Below are positions 57,045-64,000 of a DNA stretch of 64,000 bases, piece after piece; the stretch's first letter is position 1; each line of letters starts with the position of its first letter. Source of the DNA: Blastococcus sp. URHD0036 (lineage in GTDB: Bacteria > Actinomycetota > Actinomycetes > Mycobacteriales > Geodermatophilaceae); contig NZ_JNIK01000003.1 in assembly GCF_000701365.1 (NCBI RefSeq), forward strand, positions 62,001-126,000. Direction: 5' to 3'. The translations under genes and the position numbers were made by a program. The notes beneath the pieces are model-generated. The model was not told the origin of the DNA, searched no databases, and worked only from the letters and a program-made list of their open reading frames with translations.

Positions 57045-57404
57045 GTGGCCGCATCGACGGGGACCGGCGGCGATCCGCTGCGCCGACTGGACGACCCGGA
57101 CTACCCCGCGCTCACGATGAGCCAGGCGGCCGACCTCCTCGGCGTCCAGGCCGCGTTCCTCCGCAGCCTCGACGGCTCCGGGGCGCTGCAGCCGCACCGC
57201 TCCCCCGGCGGCCACCGCCGCTACTCCCGCGCCCAGCTCGCCCAGGCCGCCCGGCTGCGCACACTGCTCGACCAGGGGCACAGCCTCGCCTCGGCCGGGG
57301 TCATCGCCGGCCTGCAGGACGAGCTCGCCTCCGCCCGCGAGGACACCGCCCGGCTCCAGGGCGCCGTCGAGCGGCTGCGCGCGGAGCAGGACCCGCAGGG
57401 CTGA
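57045..57404 (+). CDS. MerR family transcriptional regulator (HspR-like context)
   Basis: 119-aa regulator. The winged HTH reads LTMSQAADLLGVQAAFLRSL, SGALQPHRSPGGHRRYSRAQ and LAQAARLRTLLDQGHSLASA; a Leu/Arg coiled-coil tail (DELASAREDTARLQGAVERL) serves dimerisation. There are no Cys residues, so it does not sense metals or thiols. The GTG has AGGAGAGG 7 nt upstream. Placed after hsp20, it is the likely autoregulator acting at the GAGGTA palindrome. Confidence 0.9.
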   Translation: MAASTGTGGDPLRRLDDPDYPALTMSQAADLLGVQAAFLRSLDGSGALQPHRSPGGHRRYSRAQLAQAARLRTLLDQGHSLASAGVIAGLQDELASAREDTARLQGAVERLRAEQDPQG

Positions 57405-57429
57405 CAGGCATACCCAACGGGGGTATGGT
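57401..57429 (+). promoter_or_regulatory. csoR promoter with embedded CsoR operator
   Basis: CTGACA (57401-57406), 17 bases, TATGGT (57424-57429). The spacer holds ATACCC-N5-GGGTAT (57410-57426), a CsoR-type operator. The csoR ATG is 7 nt after the -10, so the mRNA is probably leaderless. Apo-CsoR bound here would block the polymerase; Cu(I) binding would release it. Confidence 0.8.
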
Positions 57430-57436
57430 CTTCGGC

Positions 57437-57742
57437 ATGGACGACGGCACGACGCACGCCCCGCACGGGTACATCTCCCGCAAGGACGACTACCTCAAGC
57501 GGCTGCGTCGCATCGAGGGCCAGGCCCGCGGCCTGCAGCGGATGGTCGAGGACGAGAAGTACTGCATCGACATCCTCACCCAGGTCTCGGCGATGACCAG
57601 CGCGCTCCAGTCGGTGGCCCTCGGGCTGCTCGAGGAGCACATGTCGCACTGCGTCGTCGCCGCCGCGCAGGCCGGTGGCCCCGAGGCGCAGGAGAAGGTC
57701 CGCGAGGCCTCGGCCGCCATCGCCCGGCTCGTCCGCAGCTGA
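57437..57742 (+). CDS. csoR: Copper-sensing repressor CsoR
   Basis: 101-aa all-helical DUF156 repressor. The Cu(I) ligands are kept: Cys in EKYCIDILTQ, His in LEEHMSHC and the following Cys, i.e. the C-H-C triad. RLRRIEGQARGLQRMVEDEK is the family's basic DNA-contact helix. ATG at 57437 is preferred over 57425 because the latter lies inside the -10. First gene of the copper operon csoR-copZ-exported protein-copA. Confidence 0.93.
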   Translation: MDDGTTHAPHGYISRKDDYLKRLRRIEGQARGLQRMVEDEKYCIDILTQVSAMTSALQSVALGLLEEHMSHCVVAAAQAGGPEAQEKVREASAAIARLVRS

Positions 57743-57790
57743 TCCCGCACCGAGCAACCGACCCACCCACCACCCCCGGAGCCACCCCTC

Positions 57791-58006
57791 ATGAGCACCA
57801 GCACCAGCACCTACACCGTCACCGGCATGACCTGCGGCCACTGCGTCTCCGCGGTGTCCGAGGAGGTCGGCGCGCTGCCGGGCGTCACCGAGGTGCACGT
57901 CGACCTGCCCACCGGCGCCGTCACCGTCACCAGCGAGACCCGGCTCGACGACGCGGCCGTGGCCGCCGCCGTCGAGGAGGCCGGGTACGAGCTGGCCGGG
58001 CGCTGA
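57791..58006 (+). CDS. copZ: Copper chaperone CopZ (HMA domain)
   Basis: 71-aa ferredoxin-fold metallochaperone that hands Cu(I) to CopA. GMTCGHCVSAVSEEVGALPG has the MxCxxC site; the end (AVAAAVEEAGYELAGR) completes the HMA fold. It lies 48 bases after csoR and 7 bases before the exported protein gene. Confidence 0.95.
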   Translation: MSTSTSTYTVTGMTCGHCVSAVSEEVGALPGVTEVHVDLPTGAVTVTSETRLDDAAVAAAVEEAGYELAGR

Positions 58007-58013
58007 CACCCCC

Positions 58014-58883
58014 GTGAACACCCCCGCCAAGGTCGCCACCTTCGCCCTCGGGCTGGCCGCCGCGTTCGGCGCCGCCCTGGGCGTCGGCGCGGCGGTGGGG
58101 CCGGTCGACGACCCCGCCCCGGCGATGGCCGGCCACGGCGGGGACGCGCACGGAGAAGAGACGACGTCCGCCGAGGCGCTCCTCCCCGCCGGGCTCGCCG
58201 TCTCCACGGACGGCTTCACCCTGGCGCTCGACTCGGCCGAGGCGCCGGCCGGTCCGGCGACGCCGGTGTCGTTCCGGGTCCTCGACGCGGACGGTTCCGC
58301 AGTCACCGACTTCGCGGTCGCCCACGAGCAGCGACTGCACCTGATCGCCGTCCGCCGCGACCTCTCGGGCTACCAGCACGTGCACCCCACCCTGGCCGCC
58401 GACGGCACCTGGACGACGTCGCTGTCGCTGACCCCCGGCAGCTGGCGGCTGATCGCCGACTCCGAGCCCGAAGGCGCGGAGGGCAGCGTCGTCCTCGGCG
58501 CCGACCTCGCCGTCCCCGGCGAGCACTCCCCCGTCCCGCTGCCCGCACCGGCCCACACCGCGGAGGTCGACGGGTACACGGTCGCCCTGAGCGGGGACCT
58601 CACCGCCGGGCAGGAGACGGAGCTGACGCTGACCGTGAGCCGCGACGGCGTCCCGGTGACCGACCTGCAGCCCTACCTCGGTGCGGCCGGCCACCTCGTC
58701 GTGCTGCGCGCCGGGGACCTCGGCTACCTGCACGTCCACCCGGTGGACGAGGGCGCCTCCGGTCCGGACGTCGCCTTCGCCACCACGGCCCCGGCCGCGG
58801 GCACCTACCGGCTGTTCCTCGACTTCCGGCACGGCGACGTCGTCCGCACCGCCGAGTTCACCGTGGAGGCGACCCGTGGCTGA
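58014..58883 (+). CDS. Exported two-repeat His-motif protein of the copper operon
   Basis: 289-aa protein with an N-terminal signal or anchor helix (residues 5-30) and a His/Asp-rich linker ([12 protein letters not shown], 38-49). Two Ig-like repeats follow (about 61-172 and 181-289), each with the same ending: [17 protein letters not shown] (HVHP 122-125) and [17 protein letters not shown] (HVHP 240-243). The paired His motifs and the copper operon suggest extracytoplasmic Cu binding. I know no characterised function. GTG start; it overlaps copA by 8 bases. Confidence 0.85.
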   Translation: MNTPAKVATFALGLAAAFGAALGVGAAVGPVDDPAPAMAGHGGDAHGEETTSAEALLPAGLAVSTDGFTLALDSAEAPAGPATPVSFRVLDADGSAVTDFAVAHEQRLHLIAVRRDLSGYQHVHPTLAADGTWTTSLSLTPGSWRLIADSEPEGAEGSVVLGADLAVPGEHSPVPLPAPAHTAEVDGYTVALSGDLTAGQETELTLTVSRDGVPVTDLQPYLGAAGHLVVLRAGDLGYLHVHPVDEGASGPDVAFATTAPAAGTYRLFLDFRHGDVVRTAEFTVEATRG

Positions 58884-61164
58884 CTCCCCCGCCCAGGTCG
58901 AGCTGCTGATCGGCGGCATGACCTGCGCCTCCTGCGCCGCCCGGGTCGAGAAGAAGCTCAACCGGATGGACGGCGTCACCGCCACCGTCAACTACGCCAC
59001 CGAGAAGGCCCGGGTGACCGTCGAGGGCGGCGTCACGCCCGAGGACTTGATCGCCACTGTCGAGAAGACCGGGTACACGGCCGCGCTGCCCAGGCCGGAA
59101 CCCGAGGCGCCGGCCGAGGAGGACCCCGACACGGCCCTGCGGACCCGACTGCTGGTGTCGGTCGCACTGAGCGTGCCGGTCGTCGCGATGGCGATGGTCC
59201 CGGCGCTGCAGGTCGAGTACTGGCAGTGGCTCTCGCTGACCCTGGCCGCGCCGGTCGTCGTGTGGGGCGGCCTGCCGTTCCACCGCGCCGCGTGGACCAA
59301 TCTGCGGCACGGCGCCGCGACCATGGACACGCTGGTCTCCCTCGGCACCCTGGCCGCCTTCGCCTGGTCGCTCTACGCCCTGTTCTGGGGCACCGCCGGG
59401 ACGCCGGGCATGACCCACCCCTTCTCGTTCACCGTGGAGCGCGGCGAGGGCAGCGGGAACATCTACCTCGAGGCCGCCGCCGGCGTGACGGCGTTCCTGC
59501 TCGCCGGCCGCTACGCCGAGGCGCGGTCCAAGCGGCGGTCCGGCGCGGCGCTGCGGGCCCTGCTGGAGCTCGGCGCCAAGGAGGTGTCGGTCCTCCGCGA
59601 CGGGGTCGAGCGTCGGGTGCCCGCCGCGCAGCTCGGCGCCGGGGACCTCTTCGTCGTCCGTCCCGGGGAGAAGATCGCGACCGACGGCGTGGTGACCGAG
59701 GGCAGCTCCGCCGTCGACGCCTCGATGCTCACCGGCGAGCCGGTGCCCGTCGAGGTCGGGGCCGGCGACGCGGTCACCGGCGGTACCGTCAACGCCGGCG
59801 GCCGGCTCGTCGTCCGGGCGACCCGGGTCGGCGCGGACACCCAGCTCGCCCAGATGGCCCGGCTGGTCGAGGACGCGCAGAACGGCAAGGCCGACGTCCA
59901 GCGTCTGGCCGACCGCATCTCCGCGGTCTTCGTCCCGATCGTGCTCACCCTCGCGGTGGCCACCCTCGGTTTCTGGATCGGCGCCGGGGCCGGCCTGCCC
60001 GCCGCCTTCACCGCCGCGGTCGCCGTCCTGATCATCGCCTGCCCGTGCGCGCTGGGGCTGGCCACGCCGACGGCGCTGATGGTCGGCACCGGCCGCGGGG
60101 CACAGCTGGGCATCCTGGTGAAGGGCCCGGAGGTCCTGGAGTCCACCCGCCGGGTCGACACCGTCGTCCTCGACAAGACCGGCACGGTGACGACGGGGCG
60201 GATGACCGTGCACGACGTCGTCGCGGCCGACGGGGAGGACGCCGCGACCGTGCTCCGGATCGCCGGGGCGCTGGAGGCCGCATCCGAGCACCCGATCGCG
60301 CAGGCCGTGGCCCGGGCCGCGGCCGACCGGGGTCCGCTGCCCTCCGTCGCGGACTTCGCCAACGTGGCGGGCCTGGGCGTCACCGGGACCGTCGACGGGC
60401 ACGCCGTCGTCGTCGGCCGGCCCCGGCTGCTCGCCGACTGGTCGGTGGCCCTGCCCGACGAGCTGGGCGCGGCCCGCGCCGCCGCGGAGGCAGCCGGCCG
60501 CACCGCCGTGGCCGTCGCCTGGGACGGCGCCGCCCGCGGGCTGGTCGTCGTCGCGGACACGGTGAAGCCGACGTCGGCCGCCGCCGTCCGTCAGCTGCGC
60601 GACCTGGGGCTGCGACCGGTCCTGCTGACCGGCGACAACGAGCGCGCCGCCCGCGCCGTCGCCGCCGAGGTGGGCATCGACGAGGTGGTCGCCGAGGTGC
60701 TGCCGCAGGACAAGGTCGACGTCGTCCGGCGGCTGCAGGACGAGGGTCGGGTCGTCGCCATGGTCGGCGACGGCGTCAACGACGCCGCCGCCCTGGCCCA
60801 GGCCGACCTCGGCCTGGCGATGGGCACCGGCACCGACGTCGCGATCGAGGCGAGCGACCTGACCCTGGTCCGCGGGGACCTGCGCGCCGCCGCCGACGGG
60901 ATCCGGCTGGCCCGCCGCACGCTCGCCGTCATCAAGGGCAACCTGTTCTGGGCGTTCGCCTACAACGTGGCCGCCATCCCGCTCGCGGTGGCCGGTCTGC
61001 TCAACCCGATGATCGCCGGTGCCGCGATGGCGTTCAGCTCGGTGTTCGTGGTGACCAACAGCCTCCGGCTGCGCGGCTTCGCGCCGCTGGCGGAGAACCG
61101 GGACGCCGCCCTGCCGCTGCCCGGGGGCCGCCCGGCCGACCCCGCCTACGCTCGGTCGGCATGA
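58876..61164 (+). CDS. copA: Cu(I)-exporting P1B-type ATPase CopA
   Basis: 762-aa copper efflux pump. N-terminal HMA domain with GMTCASC (Cys17, Cys20), eight helices, actuator [13 protein letters not shown], the transmembrane Cu site CPC (Cys389, Cys391) in [20 protein letters not shown] (read in part), phosphorylated Asp433 in DKTGTVTTG, the HP motif SEHPIAQAV and hinge [14 protein letters not shown]. The C-terminal helix has the NP/MS-type Cu(I) residues N-V and M-A-F-S-S. GTG start. It overlaps an SDR gene by ATGA. Confidence 0.95.
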   Translation: MADSPAQVELLIGGMTCASCAARVEKKLNRMDGVTATVNYATEKARVTVEGGVTPEDLIATVEKTGYTAALPRPEPEAPAEEDPDTALRTRLLVSVALSVPVVAMAMVPALQVEYWQWLSLTLAAPVVVWGGLPFHRAAWTNLRHGAATMDTLVSLGTLAAFAWSLYALFWGTAGTPGMTHPFSFTVERGEGSGNIYLEAAAGVTAFLLAGRYAEARSKRRSGAALRALLELGAKEVSVLRDGVERRVPAAQLGAGDLFVVRPGEKIATDGVVTEGSSAVDASMLTGEPVPVEVGAGDAVTGGTVNAGGRLVVRATRVGADTQLAQMARLVEDAQNGKADVQRLADRISAVFVPIVLTLAVATLGFWIGAGAGLPAAFTAAVAVLIIACPCALGLATPTALMVGTGRGAQLGILVKGPEVLESTRRVDTVVLDKTGTVTTGRMTVHDVVAADGEDAATVLRIAGALEAASEHPIAQAVARAAADRGPLPSVADFANVAGLGVTGTVDGHAVVVGRPRLLADWSVALPDELGAARAAAEAAGRTAVAVAWDGAARGLVVVADTVKPTSAAAVRQLRDLGLRPVLLTGDNERAARAVAAEVGIDEVVAEVLPQDKVDVVRRLQDEGRVVAMVGDGVNDAAALAQADLGLAMGTGTDVAIEASDLTLVRGDLRAAADGIRLARRTLAVIKGNLFWAFAYNVAAIPLAVAGLLNPMIAGAAMAFSSVFVVTNSLRLRGFAPLAENRDAALPLPGGRPADPAYARSA

Positions 61165-62054
61165 CGAGCTCCTGGACTCCCCGCGACATCCCCTCGCAGG
61201 CCGGCCGCACCGCGGTCGTGACCGGCGCGAACAGCGGACTGGGCCTGGAGACCGCCCGGGCGCTGGCCGCCGCCGGGGCGCACGTGGTGCTGGCGGTCCG
61301 CGACGTCGCGAAGGGCGAGACGGCCGCCGCCGCGCTGCCGGGCTCGACGGAGGTCCGGCGCCTCGACCTGGCCGACCTCGCCTCGGTGCGCGAGTTCGCC
61401 GCGGGGTGGAGCGGCCCGCTCGACGTGCTGGTCAACAACGCCGGCGTGATGTGGGTGCCGGCCGGCGAGACCGTCGACGGCTTCGAGAGCCACCTGGGCA
61501 CCAACCACCTCGGCCCGTTCGCGCTGACCAACCTGCTGCTGCCGCACCTCACCGATCGCGTCGTCACCGTCTCCTCGGCCACCCACCTGACCGGCCGGAT
61601 CGACCTGGCCGACCTGCACTGGCGCACCCGCTCCTACTCCCCCACCGCCGCGTACGCGGCCTCGAAGCTGGCGAACCTGCTGTTCACCCTCGAGCTGCAG
61701 CGCCGGCTGACCGCCTCGGGCTCGACGCTCCGGGCGCTGGCCGCCCACCCCGGCTACTCGGCCACGAACCTGCAGAGCCACACCGGCAGCGCCGCCTGGA
61801 ACGCGGTGATGTCCGTGGCCAACCGGGTGGTCGCCACGAGCGCCGCCGAGGGCGCGCTGCCCACGCTGTTCGCCGCGACGCTGGAGCTCCCCGGCGGGGG
61901 CTACGCCGGGCCGAGCAAGCTGGGCGGGACCCGGGGCCGGCCCACGCTGGTCGGCCGCAGCCCCGCCGCGAGCGACCCCGACCTGGCCGCCGGGCTGTGG
62001 ACCGCGTCGGCGGAGCTCACCGGCGTCGACTTCCCCGCCGCCCTCCCCGTCTAG
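61161..62054 (+). CDS. Short-chain dehydrogenase/reductase (SDR), retinol-dehydrogenase-like
   Basis: 297-aa NAD(P)-dependent oxidoreductase. Cofactor motif [27 protein letters not shown], catalytic Ser in [11 protein letters not shown] and [15 protein letters not shown] (Tyr, Lys). The type resembles human RDH/WWOX-like SDRs common in actinobacteria. It is joined to copA by a 4-base overlap, although a copper-related role is not known. The TTTCGCGCGCGAAA hairpin starts at its stop. Confidence 0.92.
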   Translation: MTSSWTPRDIPSQAGRTAVVTGANSGLGLETARALAAAGAHVVLAVRDVAKGETAAAALPGSTEVRRLDLADLASVREFAAGWSGPLDVLVNNAGVMWVPAGETVDGFESHLGTNHLGPFALTNLLLPHLTDRVVTVSSATHLTGRIDLADLHWRTRSYSPTAAYAASKLANLLFTLELQRRLTASGSTLRALAAHPGYSATNLQSHTGSAAWNAVMSVANRVVATSAAEGALPTLFAATLELPGGGYAGPSKLGGTRGRPTLVGRSPAASDPDLAAGLWTASAELTGVDFPAALPV

Positions 62055-62103
62055 GAGCGTTTCGCGCGCGAAAGTCCCTGCACTTTCGCGCGCGAAATGC
62101 TCC
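62054..62103. terminator. Bidirectional hairpin of the TTTCGCGCGCGAAA family, copy 2
   Basis: The arms are 62054-62075 and 62082-62103, 22 nt each with one G-U type mismatch and the loop CCCTGC. The core TTTCGCGCGCGAAA is present in both arms. As with copy 1 it starts at the last base of the upstream TAG and separates convergent genes. Confidence 0.88.
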
Positions 62104-62124
62104 TCAGGGGACGGCGGGACCGCC

Positions 62125-63048
62125 TCAGGCGATCGCGGGCATGATCTCCTCGGCGACCCACTGGGTGTGGTCGAGGTACTCCTGCACGGAGGCGACCTCC
62201 GCCGGCATCGGGACGCCACTGATCGTGACACCCAGCCCGGCCAGCCAGCCGAGCTGGTCGATCAACTCCTCCTTGGACATCCCGTCGTGGACGTAGGGGT
62301 TGTCCTCGACCGTGTGCCCGTCCCCGACGGACCGGGTGCTGACCGAGTAGAAGACCTCGTCCAGCCGGCCGTTGTAGTCCGGCTGCGACCGGATGTAGTC
62401 GAGCTTCTCCGGGATCTGCTCCGGCGGGGTGAGGAAGGGCCACCAGCCCGACGCGTGGCGCGCCGTGCGGCGCAGTACCGCATCCGCGTCGCCGCCGAAC
62501 CAGATCGGCAGATGCGGCTGCTGCACCGGCCGCGGGGCGAAGGCGACGTCGCGGAAGGACACGTACCTCCCCTCGAACGCCGGCTTCTCCTCCGTCCAGA
62601 GCGCGATGATCGCCTGGACGTACTCCTCCGCCCGCGCACCCCGCTCGCCGAACGGAACGCCCAGGAGGTCGAACTCCTCCTTCAGCCACCCCACCCCGAA
62701 GGTGACCGTGACCCGGCCGCCGGACAGGAAGTCGATGCTCGACAGTGCCTTCGCGGTGACGATCGGGTGCTGCAGCGGCAGGAGCGCGATGGAGGAGTTG
62801 ACCCGGATCCGCTCGGTCGCCCCCGCCAGGTACCCCATGCTCGAGTAGGCGCTGAAGTAGTGCTCGCCCGAGAGCTCGACGTGGTCGGCCGGGATGACGT
62901 GGTGCTCGGGCACGGAGATCATCTCGTAGCCCAGGGAGTCCGCCCAGCGGGCCAGGCGGGTCTGGTCGGCGCCGGTGACCCCGTACTCCCACGGCCGGGT
63001 CAGGGCCTTGAGCTGGATGAGGTTGGGCAGGCCGAAGGCGAGCTTCAC
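62125..63048 (-). CDS. LLM-class F420-dependent oxidoreductase
   Basis: 307-aa luciferase-like TIM-barrel flavin/F420 enzyme. WADSLGYEMISVPEHHVIPA, VNSSIALLPLQHPIVTAKAL, LSGGRVTVTFGVGWLKEEFD and KPHLPIWFGG-like QPHLPIWFGGDADAVLRRTA are the family signatures (the last binds the cofactor phosphate). Annotated TIGR03619-type F420 oxidoreductases share this layout. Substrate unknown. Convergent with the SDR gene; 77-base spacer to the next gene upstream shows nothing. Confidence 0.92.
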   Translation of the reverse strand: MKLAFGLPNLIQLKALTRPWEYGVTGADQTRLARWADSLGYEMISVPEHHVIPADHVELSGEHYFSAYSSMGYLAGATERIRVNSSIALLPLQHPIVTAKALSSIDFLSGGRVTVTFGVGWLKEEFDLLGVPFGERGARAEEYVQAIIALWTEEKPAFEGRYVSFRDVAFAPRPVQQPHLPIWFGGDADAVLRRTARHASGWWPFLTPPEQIPEKLDYIRSQPDYNGRLDEVFYSVSTRSVGDGHTVEDNPYVHDGMSKEELIDQLGWLAGLGVTISGVPMPAEVASVQEYLDHTQWVAEEIMPAIA

Positions 63049-63125
63049 GAGACATCTCCAAGATCCGGCAACGGGGCCCGGACCCTAGTGACCTCCCTCA
63101 CCTCCGTGGCCCGCCTCGGCCGGTC

Positions 63126-64000
63126 CTAGGCCAGAGCGGGGAGGAGCAGCAGCGCGGTCGGGACGGCGAGCAGCAGCCCGGCCGCGGTCAGGACGGCGGC
63201 GCGGACGGCGTCCGGCAGCGGCGCCGGCGGCTCCAGCAGCCTGCGCACCCGCGCGGCGACGGCGCTGCCGGCGGCCGCCAGCGCTCCCGACGGCACTGCC
63301 GTTCCACCCGCGGTCCCGGCGGCCACGATCGCCCGGGCCAACGTCCTCCGCGGATCGCGCCCCGGGAGCGCGGCGAGGGCGACGTCGTCGGCCCGCATCT
63401 CCACCAGGGTCCGCACCGCCGCGTGGGCCCGCCCGGCCGCCGGCAGGACCGGCAGCGCCGCCTCCCAGGCGAGGAACGGCAGCAGGTAGAGGTGGTGGTG
63501 CTCGCGCAGGTGCGCCCGCTCGTGGGCGACGACGGCGGCGAGCTGGTCGTCGTCGAGCTCGGCGACCATGCCCGCCGACAGCACCAGCAGCGGGCGGGCG
63601 CCCGGGATGCAGAACGCCACCGGCGCGGGGGTGTCCAGCAGCCGGGCGTCGGGCACCGTGGCGGCCGGCCGGACGACGACCTCGAGCAGCTCCCGGTGCC
63701 GGCGGCGGGTCCGCGCGGTCCGCCACCACGACAGCGCCAGCACCCCGAGCAGCTCGACCACGAGGACCCCGGCGAGGGTCAGCGCCACCCAGTGGTCGCC
63801 GCGCACCTCCCCGCTCGCCGGGACCCCGGTGACCACGTGCCACGCCGCCTCCGGCAGCGAGTGGCCCCAGGGCGCCAGGCCGTGCACCAGCAGCGCGCCG
63901 ACGATCGACAGCCCACCGGCCAGGCCGATCGCCTGCCAGCAGATCAGCGCGGCCAGCGGGTCGCGGGCCGGCCAGCGCGCCCGGCCGAGCAGCGCCGGCA
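63126..64000 (-). CDS. M56 family (BlaR1-type) membrane metallopeptidase, 5' end outside the window
   Basis: At least 291 residues, open at the right window edge. Hydrophobic segments surround a cytoplasmic zincin site: VVAHERAHLREHHHL gives HExxH, and LVEMRADDVAL supplies the third ligand Glu. A start could be placed at a GTG at 63887, but the frame continues upstream with family-like sequence (RARWPARDPLAALICWQA, then helix GLSIVGALLV), so the gene is truncated. Such proteases pair with a BlaI repressor, expected beyond the edge. Confidence 0.9.
   Translation of the reverse strand, partial: PALLGRARWPARDPLAALICWQAIGLAGGLSIVGALLVHGLAPWGHSLPEAAWHVVTGVPASGEVRGDHWVALTLAGVLVVELLGVLALSWWRTARTRRRHRELLEVVVRPAATVPDARLLDTPAPVAFCIPGARPLLVLSAGMVAELDDDQLAAVVAHERAHLREHHHLYLLPFLAWEAALPVLPAAGRAHAAVRTLVEMRADDVALAALPGRDPRRTLARAIVAAGTAGGTAVPSGALAAAGSAVAARVRRLLEPPAPLPDAVRAAVLTAAGLLLAVPTALLLLPALA

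Noticed and set aside
1-64000. tRNA, rRNA, insertion sequences, prophage or attachment sites
   Set aside because: I looked for conserved RNA arms and transposase or integrase motifs and found none; a tRNA search program would be the proper test.

Overview
The window is 64 kb of very GC-rich, densely packed chromosomal DNA with many GTG starts and 4-base ATGA/GTGA gene overlaps. It carries actinobacterial marker families (DUF3159, DUF3710, DUF4193, DUF3039, DUF3099, DUF4192, the SigA/SigB pair, IdeR, polyphosphate glucokinase, an F420-type luciferase-like oxidoreductase). It looks like a Geodermatophilaceae-type actinobacterium (Blastococcus/Modestobacter/Geodermatophilus); the family is inferred from style and gene content. 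I saw no rRNA, tRNA, phage, transposase or CRISPR array.

Backbone (about 1-45 kb). The gene order follows, as I recall it, M. tuberculosis Rv2689c-Rv2711: TRAM methyltransferase, APC/KimA-type permease, two TrkA/RCK proteins (ceoB/ceoC), DUF3159, OB-fold protein, hydrolase, DUF3710, dut, DUF4193, Cei, suhB, ppgK, sigA, BrkB-like protein, DUF3039, sigB, ideR. Accessory blocks are inserted into it: psuG/psuK with a siderophore-iron ABC transporter behind an IdeR-type iron box (19.5-25.4 kb); an ion/acid-stress block with a P-type cation ATPase, PPK2, three small alpha+beta proteins, a LURP-one-like protein, DUF1269, SulP and glutamate decarboxylase (26.5-37.1 kb); and a protein acetylation pair, a Pat-like GNAT/acyl-CoA-synthetase fusion with AcuC deacetylase (40.1-44.0 kb).

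45-54.6 kb holds an S9 peptidase, DUF4192, a Dabb protein and a tight five-gene run (GT4, methyltransferase, alpha/alpha-toroid protein, two GT2) that I read as an uncharacterised glycoconjugate module, followed on the other strand by a CmcI-like methyltransferase, a DksA-like protein and YibE/F. 55.9-62.1 kb holds a STAS protein, an Hsp20/MerR heat-shock pair with a palindromic operator, and a copper operon (csoR, copZ, exported His-motif protein, copA) whose CsoR operator sits in the promoter spacer. The end carries an F420-type oxidoreductase and a truncated M56 peptidase.

Structural points: two genes (BrkB-like and S9 peptidase) have their 3' coding ends duplicated downstream in tandem-repeat blocks; two convergent intergenic spaces carry the same TTTCGCGCGCGAAA hairpin; several genes have a TAnnnT -10 element 6-7 nt upstream of the start codon, implying leaderless mRNAs; the P-type ATPase is preceded by a 21-codon ORF with a perfect Shine-Dalgarno sequence.
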